From an uncultured Oscillospiraceae bacterium (lineage in GTDB: Bacteria > Bacillota_A > Clostridia > Oscillospirales > Acutalibacteraceae): DNA of 57,458 nt. Below, piece after piece: positions 1 to 8,465 of this stretch. The stretch spans positions 1 through 57,458 of the forward strand of contig CAJUTL010000019.1 in assembly GCA_910589395.1 (NCBI GenBank), read 5' to 3'. Both the position numbers and the translations under genes were made by a program. Within the stretch, counting starts at the first letter, position 1. Each line of letters opens with the position of its first letter. The notes beneath the pieces are model-generated. The model saw only the letters and a list, made by a program, of their open reading frames with translations. It was not told the origin of the DNA and ran no database searches.

Positions 1-97
1 GCAAATTCCAATTTATCGTTCTGCCTATGGTCGGGTCAGAAACCGGTTTCCCGCATCAAGCAGCTTCACGAGTGGTCGCGGCGCCTCGCCGCAAAGT
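1..97. repeat. Partial intergenic repeat island (modules B' and G)
   Basis: Bases 1-18 are an inverted copy of module B (AAATTCCAATTTATCG). Bases 27-95 (module G) match the reverse complement of 20791-20859 at most positions, including CAAGCAGCTTCACGAGTGG and a GC-rich hairpin GCGGCGCCTCGCCGC. The island is cut by the window edge. No gene is seen here. Confidence 0.75.
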
Positions 98-98
98 C

Positions 99-128
99 TT
101 GACAAAATCCGGAAAAATGGGTTACAAT
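99..128 (+). promoter_or_regulatory. Sigma-A type promoter for the topoisomerase operon
   Basis: TTGACA at 99-104 and TACAAT at 123-128 with an 18-base spacer. It begins at the edge of the repeat island and precedes the parE-like start codon by about 90 bases. It is the only good promoter seen before the parE/GNAT/DUF1349/parC series. Confidence 0.7.
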
Positions 129-218
129 ATATAGGTATGCGAAGCTTTGTGGACCACAAGAGATCCCCAAAAGAAAGCAGGGAAGAAGAAAGCTGAAGGA
201 AAGGAAATCAGGCGCTTT

Positions 219-2201
219 ATGGCAAAAAAACAGGATTACGGCAACGACAGCATTCAAAGCCTGAAGGGGGCGGACCGTGTCCGTCTGCGGCCCGCGGTCA
301 TTTTCGGCTCAGACGGTATCGACGGCTGCCAGCATTCCATTTTTGAAATACTCTCCAACTCCATCGACGAGGCCCGGCAGGGCTTCGGCAAGGAAATCAC
401 CATCACCCGGTTTTTGGATCATTCCGTTCAGGTGGAGGATCACGCCAGAGGCATTCCTGTGGATTACAATACCAAGGAAGAACGCTATAACTGGGAACTG
501 GTGTTCTGTGAAATGTATGCCGGTGGCAAATACAATAACGATTCCGGCGAGAACTATGAGTATTCCCTGGGCCTCAACGGACTGGGCCTGTGCGCTACCC
601 AGTACGCCTCCGAGTATATGGACGTGGATATCCGCCGGGACGGCTTCCGCTATACCCTGCATTTTGAGCGGGGCGAAAATGTGGGCGGCCTGCAAAAGGA
701 GCCCTATGCCAAAAAGGATACCGGCTCCGTGATCAAATGGAAGCCCGACCTTCAGGTGTTTACCGATATCGCCGTAAATACGGAGTATTATCTGGATATT
801 TTGAAGCGTCAGGCAGTGGTCAACGCCGGGATCCATTTTTATTTCCGCAATGAGACCACTCCGGGAAAGTTCGAGACCGCCGAATTCTGCTATGAAAACG
901 GCATTCTCGATCATGCCAGGGAGTTGGCCGGGGAGGATTCCCTCACTCCGGTGCAGCTTTGGCAAAGTGAAAAAAAGGTGCAGGATCGGGAGGATCTTCC
1001 CGCCTATAACACAAAAATCAACGTGGCGGCGGCTTTTTCCAACCGTACCTGCGTAGCGGAATACTATCATAATTCCAGCTGGCTGGAGCACGGCGGCGCG
1101 CCGGACAAGGCGGTGCGAAGCGCCTTTGTAGGCCAGATCGACGCTTACCTGAAGCAGAACAACAAATACACCAAAAACGAAAGCAAGATCACCTTTCAGG
1201 ACGTGGAGGACTGCCTGATCATTGTGATCTCCTCCTTTTCCACCCAAACCTCCTATGAAAACCAGACCAAGAAGGCCATCAACAACAAGGGCATTCAGGA
1301 GGCCATGACGGAGATGCTCCGCCACAATCTGGAGATCTATTTTCTGGAAAACCCCATGGACGCGGAGAAGATCGGCAACCAGGTGCTGGTCAATAAGCGC
1401 AGCCGGGAGGACGCGGAAAAGACCAGGCTGAACCTGAAAACAAAGCTCACCGGAAAAATGGATATCACCGGCAGGGTGGCAAAATTTGTGGATTGCCGCA
1501 GCCGGGACGTCAGCGAGCGGGAGCTCTTCATCGTGGAGGGCGATTCCGCTCTGGGCGCGGTGAAGCAAGCCAGAGATTCCAACTTTCAGGCCGTTATGCC
1601 CATTCGCGGTAAGATCTTAAACTGCCTGAAGGCGGATTACGACCGCATTTTCAAAAGCGAGATCATCACCGATCTCATCAAGGTGCTGGGCTGCGGCGTG
1701 CAGGTGAAAACCAAAGCCAATAAGAACCTGAACGCTTTCGATATGGAAAACCTGCGGTGGAGCAAGATCATCTTCTGCACCGACGCCGATGTGGACGGCT
1801 TCCAGATCCGGGTGCTGCTGCTGACCATGGTGTACCGCCTGGCTCCCGCTTTGATCGAGGCGGGCAAGGTGTATATTGTAGAATCGCCCCTGTATGAGAT
1901 CACCACAAAGGACGAAACCTATTTTGCCTATGACGAAACCGAAAAGGCGGAGTTCCTGAAAAAGCTGGAGGGGCAGAAATATACCATTCAGCGCAGCAAG
2001 GGGCTGGGCGAGAACGAGCCGGATATGATGAATCTGACCACCATGAACCCCAAAACCCGGCGGCTCATTAAGGTGCTGCCCGGCGATGCCCAGTACGCGG
2101 CGGAAATGTTCGATATCATGCAGGGAGACAATATCCAGGGCCGTAAGGATTATATCGCCGAGCACGGCGGCGAGTATACCGATGAACTGGACGTCAGCTG
2201 A
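219..2201 (+). CDS. parE: Type IIA topoisomerase subunit B (topoisomerase IV ParE-like)
   Basis: ATPase subunit of a DNA gyrase/topoisomerase IV-type enzyme, about 660 residues. It has an N-terminal GHKL ATPase domain (SNSIDEA near residue 47 for Mg-ATP, G-rich GLNGLGL lid), a transducer domain, then a C-terminal TOPRIM domain with IVEGDSALG near residue 437 and FCTDADVDG near residue 519. The start ATG at 219 (MAKKQDYG) is preceded by an AAGGAAAGG-like site; an in-frame ATG at 147 would add 24 lysine-rich residues unlike the family. The usual RPGMYIG motif reads RPAVIFGSDG, a divergent form. Its partner is the A subunit at 3373. Topo IV is preferred over gyrase because the A subunit has no clear GyrA box, but this is not certain. 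Confidence 0.9.
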   Translation: MAKKQDYGNDSIQSLKGADRVRLRPAVIFGSDGIDGCQHSIFEILSNSIDEARQGFGKEITITRFLDHSVQVEDHARGIPVDYNTKEERYNWELVFCEMYAGGKYNNDSGENYEYSLGLNGLGLCATQYASEYMDVDIRRDGFRYTLHFERGENVGGLQKEPYAKKDTGSVIKWKPDLQVFTDIAVNTEYYLDILKRQAVVNAGIHFYFRNETTPGKFETAEFCYENGILDHARELAGEDSLTPVQLWQSEKKVQDREDLPAYNTKINVAAAFSNRTCVAEYYHNSSWLEHGGAPDKAVRSAFVGQIDAYLKQNNKYTKNESKITFQDVEDCLIIVISSFSTQTSYENQTKKAINNKGIQEAMTEMLRHNLEIYFLENPMDAEKIGNQVLVNKRSREDAEKTRLNLKTKLTGKMDITGRVAKFVDCRSRDVSERELFIVEGDSALGAVKQARDSNFQAVMPIRGKILNCLKADYDRIFKSEIITDLIKVLGCGVQVKTKANKNLNAFDMENLRWSKIIFCTDADVDGFQIRVLLLTMVYRLAPALIEAGKVYIVESPLYEITTKDETYFAYDETEKAEFLKKLEGQKYTIQRSKGLGENEPDMMNLTTMNPKTRRLIKVLPGDAQYAAEMFDIMQGDNIQGRKDYIAEHGGEYTDELDVS

Positions 2202-2204
2202 GCC

Positions 2205-2232
2205 GTTGTCAGTGGTAAGCGGTTAGTTGTCA
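2205..2232. repeat. Heptamer tandem repeat, family D (inverted orientation)
   Basis: Four 7-base units read GTTGTCA, GTGGTAA, GCGGTTA, GTTGTCA. They correspond to the reverse complement of the ACTAACA-type units at 41853-41887. The repeat fills the whole gap between the topoisomerase B gene and the GNAT gene and ends at the GNAT ribosome site. Confidence 0.6.
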
Positions 2233-2246
2233 GAAAGGAAAACGGA

Positions 2247-2657
2247 ATGGTCGAATATATGGAACAAAAAATCTCCGCTGAGGCCTTTAACGCCCTGACC
2301 GATTCGGTGGGCTGGGGAACAAGAGACGCGGCGGTGGTGGAGGAGGCCCTTGACCATACCCTTTACTCGGTCTGCGCCCTGGCGGACGGCAGGCCGGTGG
2401 GATATGCCAGGCTCATCGGCGACAAAACGATTTTCCTCTATGTGCAGGACGTAATGGCGCACCCTGATTTTCAGGGAAGAGGGATCGGTACGAGGCTTAT
2501 GGAGCTGCTGGTTCAAAAGATTTTGGAGTATAAGGCTGCCAGCCCGGATTTAAGAGCCTATCTGGGCGCTTCCAGGGGGCGGGAAAGCTTTTATAGACGC
2601 TTTGGGTTTCTCACCCGCCGGGAAGCGGAGCTGGGAGAAGGCATGGTGCTGCTTTAG
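2247..2657 (+). CDS. GNAT family N-acetyltransferase
   Basis: 136 residues with the GNAT fold: a beta strand VQDVMAHPDFQGRGIGTRLM gives the acetyl-CoA pyrophosphate-binding motif (Q/R-x-x-G-x-G/A, here QGRGIG) near residues 76-81, and a C-terminal RESFYRRFGF motif is typical of the family. It would transfer an acetyl group from acetyl-CoA to a small molecule or protein amine; the substrate cannot be read from the sequence. ATG at 2247 follows AGAAAGGAAAACGGA. It lies in the same direction between the two topoisomerase subunit genes, probably co-transcribed. Confidence 0.85.
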   Translation: MVEYMEQKISAEAFNALTDSVGWGTRDAAVVEEALDHTLYSVCALADGRPVGYARLIGDKTIFLYVQDVMAHPDFQGRGIGTRLMELLVQKILEYKAASPDLRAYLGASRGRESFYRRFGFLTRREAELGEGMVLL

Positions 2658-2749
2658 AAGCCGCCGATAAGCTCAGGCTGGCGGCGGCTTGCCTGTATAT
2701 ACTTCGCCATAGCGCACAGCTTTTCCAAAACAAAGGAGGGTCTGCAGAA

Positions 2750-3355
2750 ATGCTTTTTACAGATTTTCAGTGGACGAGGGAGCCAGAAAGCTGCCGGATA
2801 GAAGGAGACAGCCTGGAAGTACTTACAAAGCCGCATACGGATTTATGGCAGCGTACCTATTATCACTTCCAAAATGACAACGCCCCTGTGTTTCAGATGG
2901 AAACGGAAGATCAATTTTTCAGCTTTGTGGTAAAAACGGACTTTTCCGAAAGCAATCACCGCTTTGACCAGTGCGGTATTGTCATGTATCTGGATAGCGA
3001 AAACTGGCTGAAGGCTTCCGTGGAGTACGAAAACGAGGAATATCAGCATTTGGGCAGTGTGGTGACCAATTTGGGATATTCCGACTGGGCGACTACCGCA
3101 ATTCCCGCTTCCGTGAAATCCATGTGGTATCGGCTGAGCCGCAGGGAAGACGATTACTGTGTAGAGTGCTCATCGGACGGAATCAGCTTCAGCCAGATGC
3201 GGATCTGCCATATGCATAAAGGCGGCGGACTTATTCGCTTTGGCCTGTACGCCTGTTCTCCGGAGAATTCCTCCTTTCGGGCGGTGTTCTCCGAAATGCG
3301 GCTGCTGGAATGCCAATGGAAGGCCCATGACGGCCAGCCGCCGGATACGGACTGA
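2750..3355 (+). CDS. DUF1349 family (concanavalin-like fold) protein
   Basis: 201 residues, full length for DUF1349 proteins, which adopt a beta-sandwich lectin/glucanase-like fold. Recognisable features are the opening FTDFQWTREP, a central QCGIVMYLDSENWLKASVEY and SVVTNLGYSDWAT, and a C-terminal LIRFGLYACSP. There is no signal peptide, so a cytoplasmic role is expected; binding of a carbohydrate or sugar-phosphate has been suggested for relatives but is unproven. ATG at 2750 follows AAAGGAGGGTCTGCAGAA. It ends 17 bases before the topoisomerase A gene, so it is probably part of that operon. Confidence 0.8.
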   Translation: MLFTDFQWTREPESCRIEGDSLEVLTKPHTDLWQRTYYHFQNDNAPVFQMETEDQFFSFVVKTDFSESNHRFDQCGIVMYLDSENWLKASVEYENEEYQHLGSVVTNLGYSDWATTAIPASVKSMWYRLSRREDDYCVECSSDGISFSQMRICHMHKGGGLIRFGLYACSPENSSFRAVFSEMRLLECQWKAHDGQPPDTD

Positions 3356-3372
3356 GAAAAAGGAGAAAGACA

Positions 3373-5604
3373 ATGCCGAAAAGAGAGAAGAAAAGCAGTG
3401 AAAAACAGCCGAAAATGAGGGGCTATATTGCCGGGGCGGGTGAGATCGTAGAGCAGGATGTGGGCGATACCGTCCGCAAAAATTTCATGCCCTATGCCAT
3501 GAGCGTGATCTTAAGCCGGGCAATTCCGGAGATCGATGGCTTTAAGCCCTCCCACAGAAAGCTTCTGTACACCATGTACAAAATGGGGCTTTTGACCTCC
3601 GGCCGAACCAAAAGCGCCAATATTGTGGGTCAGACCATGAAGCTGAATCCCCATGGCGACAGCGCCATTTACGATACCATGGTGCGCCTGAGCCGGGGCT
3701 ATGAAGCCCTTCTGCACCCTTTTGTGGATTCCAAGGGCAACTTCGGCAAGGCCTTCTCCCGGGATATGGCCTGGGCCGCCTCCCGGTATACGGAGGCAAA
3801 GCTGGACAGCGTCTGTAAGGAGCTGTTTCAGGATATCGACAAAGACACGGTGGACTTCGCGGACAATTACGACAACACCATGAAGGAGCCCACCCTGCTG
3901 CCCGCCACCTTCCCCACGGTGCTGGTAAACGCCAACACCGGTATTGCGGTAGGTATGGCCAGCAATATCTGCCCCTTTAACCTTTCGGAGGTGTGCGCCA
4001 CCACCATTGCCCTGATGCGGGATCCGGAGGCGGATCTGTTTCAAACCCTTCAGGCGCCGGATTTCCCCGGCGGCGGCCAGCTGATTTTCGACCGGGAGCA
4101 GATGGGGAAGATCTATGAAACCGGCAGAGGCAGCTTCCGGGTGCGCAGCCGCTATACCTATGACAAGGCAGAGGGCTGTATCGATGTGACGCAGATCCCC
4201 CCTTCCACCACAGTGGAGGTCATTGTGGAAAAGGTGGTGGAGCTGGTCAAGCAAAATAAACTCAAGGAGATCGCGGATATTCGGGACGAAACGGATCTGA
4301 ATGGCCTGAAGATCACCATTGACCTGAAGCGGGGCGTAGACCCGGATAAGCTCATGCAGAAGCTTTTCCGGCTCACCACCCTGGAAGACAGCTTCGCCTG
4401 TAATTTCAACGTGCTTATCGGCAGCGTGCCCAAGGTGCTGGGCGTGCGGGAGCTTTTGGAGGAATGGACGGCCTTCCGGGTGGAGTGCGTTCGCCGCCGC
4501 ACTTATTACGATTTGCAAAAAAAGAAGGAAAAGCTGCACCTGCTGCTGGGCCTGCAGGCCATTTTGCTGGATATTGACAAGGCGATCCGCATCGTTCGGG
4601 AAACGGAGGAGGAAAGCGAGGTTGTTCCCAACCTGATGATCGGCTTCGGCATCGACGAGGTGCAGGCCGAATACGTGGCGGAGATCCGTCTGCGCCACCT
4701 GAACCGGGAATATATCTTAAAGCGTACCGAGGAAACGGACGATCTGAAGCGGGAGATCGCCGAGCTGGAAAGCGTCCTGGGCTCCAAGGCTAAGGTGAAA
4801 TCCATCATTATCCGGGAACTGGAGGAGGTAGCTAAAAAATACGGCAAGCCCCGCCGTACCATGATCCTCTACGCCGACGAGGTGGAGGAAGCGGAGCCGG
4901 AGGAGGAAGTGCCGGATTATCCCGTGAACCTGTTCTTTACGGAGGAAGGATATTTCAAAAAGATCACGCCTCTGTCCCTGCGCATGAGCGGCGAGCAGAA
5001 GCTGAAGGAGGGGGATCAGGTCACCCAGCAGCTGGAGGGCATGAACAACATGGATCTCCTGTTCTTCTCCGATCGCTCTCAGGTCTATAAAATAAAAGCA
5101 TCCGATTTTTCGGACACCAAAGCAAGCGTTCTGGGCGAATATATTCCCGCCCGGGCCCAGATGGACGAGGGCGAGCGCGCCGTGTATCTGGCAGCCACCA
5201 CCGATTATGCGGGCTTTGTGCTTTTCTTCTTTGAAAACGGCAAGGCCGCCAAGGTGGAAATGAGCGCATATGAAACAAAGACCAACCGGAAAAAGCTCAT
5301 CAACGCTTACAGCGATAAATCACCTCTGGTCAGCGCCCTGTATATCAGGGAGGATTGCGAGGTGCTGCTGACTGCTTCCTCCGGCAGAATGCTGCTGTTC
5401 CACACAGGGCAGATCCTGCCGAAAACCACGAAAAACACTCAGGGCGTGCAGGCCATGAACCTGAAAAAAGGCCAGCGCCTGATTTCCGCCAAAGCCTATG
5501 AGGAAGGCATGCTGAAAAACCCCGCCCGGTATCAGAAAAAGCTTCCCGCCTTGGGTGCCTTGCCCAACGAAGAAGAGGCGGGAGAGCAGATGAGCCTGGG
5601 GTGA
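3373..5604 (+). CDS. parC: Type IIA topoisomerase subunit A (topoisomerase IV ParC-like)
   Basis: DNA-cleaving subunit, 743 residues. The N-terminal winged-helix breakage-reunion domain carries the active-site tyrosine in AASRYTEAK (Tyr about 139) and the quinolone-region helix HPHGD-equivalent LNPHGDSAIYDTMVRLS near residues 92-108. A tower and coiled coil follow (REIAELESVLGSKAKVKSII), then a beta-pinwheel-like C-terminal domain with several degenerate blades from about residue 520. No QRRGGKG gyrase box is visible, which supports a decatenating (topo IV) rather than supercoiling role. ATG at 3373 follows AAAAGGAGAAAGACA. It acts with the subunit B at 219. Confidence 0.9.
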   Translation: MPKREKKSSEKQPKMRGYIAGAGEIVEQDVGDTVRKNFMPYAMSVILSRAIPEIDGFKPSHRKLLYTMYKMGLLTSGRTKSANIVGQTMKLNPHGDSAIYDTMVRLSRGYEALLHPFVDSKGNFGKAFSRDMAWAASRYTEAKLDSVCKELFQDIDKDTVDFADNYDNTMKEPTLLPATFPTVLVNANTGIAVGMASNICPFNLSEVCATTIALMRDPEADLFQTLQAPDFPGGGQLIFDREQMGKIYETGRGSFRVRSRYTYDKAEGCIDVTQIPPSTTVEVIVEKVVELVKQNKLKEIADIRDETDLNGLKITIDLKRGVDPDKLMQKLFRLTTLEDSFACNFNVLIGSVPKVLGVRELLEEWTAFRVECVRRRTYYDLQKKKEKLHLLLGLQAILLDIDKAIRIVRETEEESEVVPNLMIGFGIDEVQAEYVAEIRLRHLNREYILKRTEETDDLKREIAELESVLGSKAKVKSIIIRELEEVAKKYGKPRRTMILYADEVEEAEPEEEVPDYPVNLFFTEEGYFKKITPLSLRMSGEQKLKEGDQVTQQLEGMNNMDLLFFSDRSQVYKIKASDFSDTKASVLGEYIPARAQMDEGERAVYLAATTDYAGFVLFFFENGKAAKVEMSAYETKTNRKKLINAYSDKSPLVSALYIREDCEVLLTASSGRMLLFHTGQILPKTTKNTQGVQAMNLKKGQRLISAKAYEEGMLKNPARYQKKLPALGALPNEEEAGEQMSLG

Positions 5605-5807
5605 GATGAATGAGCAATGAGCAGTGAGCAGGGAGCAATTATACAGGGCACAAGCGCTGCAAGCAGCACAAGTGTTGCTGCAATGCTCGATAAAGATTGC
5701 CCGCGTACCTTCCACCTGTCATTCTGAGCCGTAGGCGAAGAATCTCGCCCTTAAACCCTGAATAAAAGCGCAAGGACGAGATTCTTCACTTCGTTCAGAA
5801 TGACAGG
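5603..5807. repeat. Intergenic repeat island 1 (modules A and C)
   Basis: 5603-5640 are five 7-base units of family A (ATGAGCA, ATGAGCA, GTGAGCA, GGGAGCA and neighbours), starting inside the stop codon of the topoisomerase gene. 5717-5806 is core C, an imperfect palindrome opening TGTCATTCTGAG and closing TTCAGAATGACA, able to fold as one long hairpin. 5641-5716 is a short stretch with no recognised module. No gene lies here. Confidence 0.8.
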
Positions 5808-5845
5808 TGAGAGGAGAAACCCCAAAACCAGAAAGGAAGAGAGCT

Positions 5846-7078
5846 GTGAATTACAAAGGCAGAAGAGAACGGGTTTTTGAGCAGATGGAGGAGCGGTCCG
5901 CGCTGGTGCTGTTCTCCGGCACGGAGCTCCATGTCAGCGCCGATGAGTATGCTCATTTTGAGGCGAACCGTAACTTTTTCTATCTTACCGGTCTGCGCCG
6001 GGAGCACATGATCTTGGTGATGGTGAAAAACGGCGCCGCCCCCAAGACTATGCTTTTTATCGAGGAAGCAGATCCCACTGCAGTGCGCTGGACGGGAAAG
6101 CGCGTCAGTGTAGAAGAGGCGAAGGAGCTCACAGGTATTGAGGAGATCCATTTTCTGGATTCCTTTGTGGGCCAGGTGAACCGCCTGATGGGCGGAGGCC
6201 TTACCACTCTTTATTTTGATTGCAACCGCTACCAGTGGGACGATCTGCCCGATTACAACGCTGTAAAGGCCAGAGAATTTGCGGCCAGGTACCCCGGCGT
6301 GCCGATCCGGGATATTTACCCCACCCTGGCAAAAATGCGCATGCAAAAGGACGAGGACGAGATCGCCGTCATGCGGGAGGCCATTGAGGTAACGGACAAG
6401 GCCCTGCAAAACGTCATGAGCCGCCTGAAGCCTGGCAAGAAAGAATATCAGGTGCAGGCGGATTTTGAGTATACCGTTCACTCCCTGGGGGCGGACGGCG
6501 TGGCGTTCCCCACTATTGCGGGCAGCGGGGCAAACGGCACCATGCTCCACTATGGGACCAACCGGGACACCTGTGAGGATAACACCCTGGTGCTGCTGGA
6601 CCTGGGGGCCAAGGTGCGGGGCTACTGCGCCGATATTACCAGAACCTACCCGGTAAACGGCAAATATTCTCCCCGCCAGCGGCAGGTGTATGAAATCGTG
6701 CTGAAGGCTAACCGGGCGGTGGTTCAGGCAGCCAGGGCCGGGGTGCGCCTGAGCGAGCTACAAAAGCTGTGCAGCGATGTGCTGGCCCAGGGCTGTATGG
6801 AGCTGGGTCTCATTGAGAAGCCTGAAGAAGTGCGGAAATACTACATGCACGGCGTTTCCCACCACCTGGGCATCGACGTGCACGATGTGACCGCCGGGCA
6901 GGATCTGCCCCTTTCCGCCGGCGCGGTGATCACCGATGAGCCCGGTCTTTATATCGACGAGTGGGAGATCGGCATTCGCATTGAGGACGACCTGCTGATC
7001 CGGGAGGACGGCTGCGAGGTCTTGTCTGAAGCGATCATTCGGGATCCCGATGAGATCGAAGCGTTTATGAAGCAATAA
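5846..7078 (+). CDS. M24 family aminopeptidase P (Xaa-Pro peptidase)
   Basis: About 410 residues. An N-terminal creatinase-like domain (to about 170) precedes the pita-bread catalytic domain, whose metal ligands are visible as LDLGAKVRGYCADITRT (two Asp), HGVSHHLGIDVHD (His), TDEPGLY (Glu) and GIRIEDDLL (Glu). It should remove N-terminal residues ahead of proline using two divalent metal ions in the cytoplasm. GTG at 5846 is chosen because AGAAAGGAAGAG sits just before it; the longer in-frame start at 5807 falls inside the repeat island. It is followed by a terminator, so it forms its own unit. Confidence 0.88.
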   Translation: MNYKGRRERVFEQMEERSALVLFSGTELHVSADEYAHFEANRNFFYLTGLRREHMILVMVKNGAAPKTMLFIEEADPTAVRWTGKRVSVEEAKELTGIEEIHFLDSFVGQVNRLMGGGLTTLYFDCNRYQWDDLPDYNAVKAREFAARYPGVPIRDIYPTLAKMRMQKDEDEIAVMREAIEVTDKALQNVMSRLKPGKKEYQVQADFEYTVHSLGADGVAFPTIAGSGANGTMLHYGTNRDTCEDNTLVLLDLGAKVRGYCADITRTYPVNGKYSPRQRQVYEIVLKANRAVVQAARAGVRLSELQKLCSDVLAQGCMELGLIEKPEEVRKYYMHGVSHHLGIDVHDVTAGQDLPLSAGAVITDEPGLYIDEWEIGIRIEDDLLIREDGCEVLSEAIIRDPDEIEAFMKQ

Positions 7079-7119
7079 GAACTTGTGCACAGGCTTCAGC
7101 GGCGCAGGTTTTGAACACT

Positions 7120-7154
7120 GCGCCCGGGAGAGTGTGCCTTTCCGGGCGCTTTTT
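7120..7154 (+). terminator. Intrinsic terminator after the Xaa-Pro peptidase
   Basis: GCGCCCGGGA pairs with TCCGGGCGC across a short loop, followed by TTTTT. The M29 gene starts 24 bases later with its own strong AGGAAGGAGG site. Confidence 0.8.
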
Positions 7155-7177
7155 CAAACAGGAAGGAGGAGTTTTTT

Positions 7178-8386
7178 ATGACCTTGGAGGCAATGAAGCA
7201 TAAATACGCCTATGCGCTGGCGCGAGTGGGCCTGAATGTGCAGAAGGGGCAAACTGTGCTGGTAGAGGCCAATATCGCGGGCTATGAATTTGTCCCGATC
7301 TTCGCGGAAGAGTGCTATAAGCTGGGCGCGGGCAATGTGGTGGTGCACTATCTGGACCTGGCAAATCAGAAAATCGCCGCTCAGTACCGCTCCGATGAGG
7401 AGATCCGCCGGGTAGAGCACTGGCAGGAGGAAATGCACCAGGTGTATCTGGACAAGGGTGCCTGCTATGTTCGCCTAGAAAGCGAGGACCCCAAGTTGAT
7501 GGAGGAGATCAGCGAGAAGCACTCCAACGCGATCTTTGCCCATGTGGACGCCATTCGGAACATCATGCGCCGGGCAAGCCGGGAAAAACATTGCCAGTGG
7601 CTGATCGCCATGATCCCCACCAGAAACTGGGCGGAGTACATTTTGGAGCAGACCGGAGAAGAAGCGGAAAAAGCTCTGTGGGAGCTGCTGTTCAAACTCT
7701 GCTACATCAACGAAACAAATGATGTGGTAAAAGCCTGGGAGGAAAAGGATAAGCTTACGGCGGAGCGCGCCCGCAAGGTGGACGCCCTGCGATTGACAAA
7801 GCTTCACTATACCGCCGGGAACGGCACGGATCTTGTGGTGGGGCTTACCCCCTGGTCCCGGTTCGGCCATGACGGCGCTTCCCTGCCCGAGGACAGGATT
7901 CCCTTCCACGCCAATATGCCTACGGAGGAGATCTGCACCACGCCGGATAAATTTGAAACCAGCGGTGTGGTATACGCTTCCAGGCCCCTGGTGTTAGGCG
8001 GCAAGAAGATAGAAAGCTTCGGCTTCCGCTTTGAAAAGGGAAAGGTGACCGAAGTGCTGGCGAAGGAAGGCAAGGAGATGCTGGAGGCGCTGATCCACAC
8101 CGATGAGAACGCCGGGTACCTGGGAGAGGCCGCCCTGGTGGAATACCATTCCCCCATCAGCATGAGCGGGGTGGTATTCTACACCACCCTCATCGATGAA
8201 AACGCCAGCTGCCATTTGGCACTGGGTCGGGGTTTGGCAGCCGGGCCCGAAGAGGCCGCCGGCCGTTTTAACGATTCCACCATTCACGTGGATTTTATGA
8301 TCGGCACCCCCGACCTGAAGATCACCGGTACAACAGAGGACGGCAGAGAGGTAGAAATTTTCCGAAACGGAGATTTCGCGTTGTAA
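7178..8386 (+). CDS. M29 family aminopeptidase (AmpS/PepS type)
   Basis: 402 residues, full length for thermophilic-type M29 metallopeptidases that remove N-terminal residues using a pair of metal ions. Family features include the N-terminal ALARVGLNVQKGQTVLVEA, the FAHVDAIRNIM region, NMPTEEICTTPD near residue 246 (Glu ligands) and the C-terminal NASCHLALGRGL plus HVDFMIGT with the metal-binding His and Asp. There is no signal sequence, so it is cytosolic. ATG at 7178 follows GGAAGGAGG. Two different aminopeptidases in a row suggest peptide use, although the terminator between them argues for separate transcripts. Confidence 0.9.
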   Translation: MTLEAMKHKYAYALARVGLNVQKGQTVLVEANIAGYEFVPIFAEECYKLGAGNVVVHYLDLANQKIAAQYRSDEEIRRVEHWQEEMHQVYLDKGACYVRLESEDPKLMEEISEKHSNAIFAHVDAIRNIMRRASREKHCQWLIAMIPTRNWAEYILEQTGEEAEKALWELLFKLCYINETNDVVKAWEEKDKLTAERARKVDALRLTKLHYTAGNGTDLVVGLTPWSRFGHDGASLPEDRIPFHANMPTEEICTTPDKFETSGVVYASRPLVLGGKKIESFGFRFEKGKVTEVLAKEGKEMLEALIHTDENAGYLGEAALVEYHSPISMSGVVFYTTLIDENASCHLALGRGLAAGPEEAAGRFNDSTIHVDFMIGTPDLKITGTTEDGREVEIFRNGDFAL

Positions 8387-8465
8387 ACCGCAAGCGACCG
8401 GGAGCATTCAGACAAGGCATTCGGAATTTTCCGGAAAAGCAAACTGAGAGAAACGAGGGCTTTTT

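Noticed and set aside
309..1568. 419-codon minus-strand frame opposite the topoisomerase B gene
   Set aside because: Low-complexity His/Leu/Gly composition of an antisense shadow; the plus frame contains GHKL and TOPRIM motifs.
3511..4698. 395-codon minus-strand frame opposite the topoisomerase A gene
   Set aside because: Antisense shadow of a clearly conserved gene; no start context.
5603..5640. CRISPR array in the heptamer repeats
   Set aside because: Units are 7 bases with no spacers, and no cas genes occur in the window.
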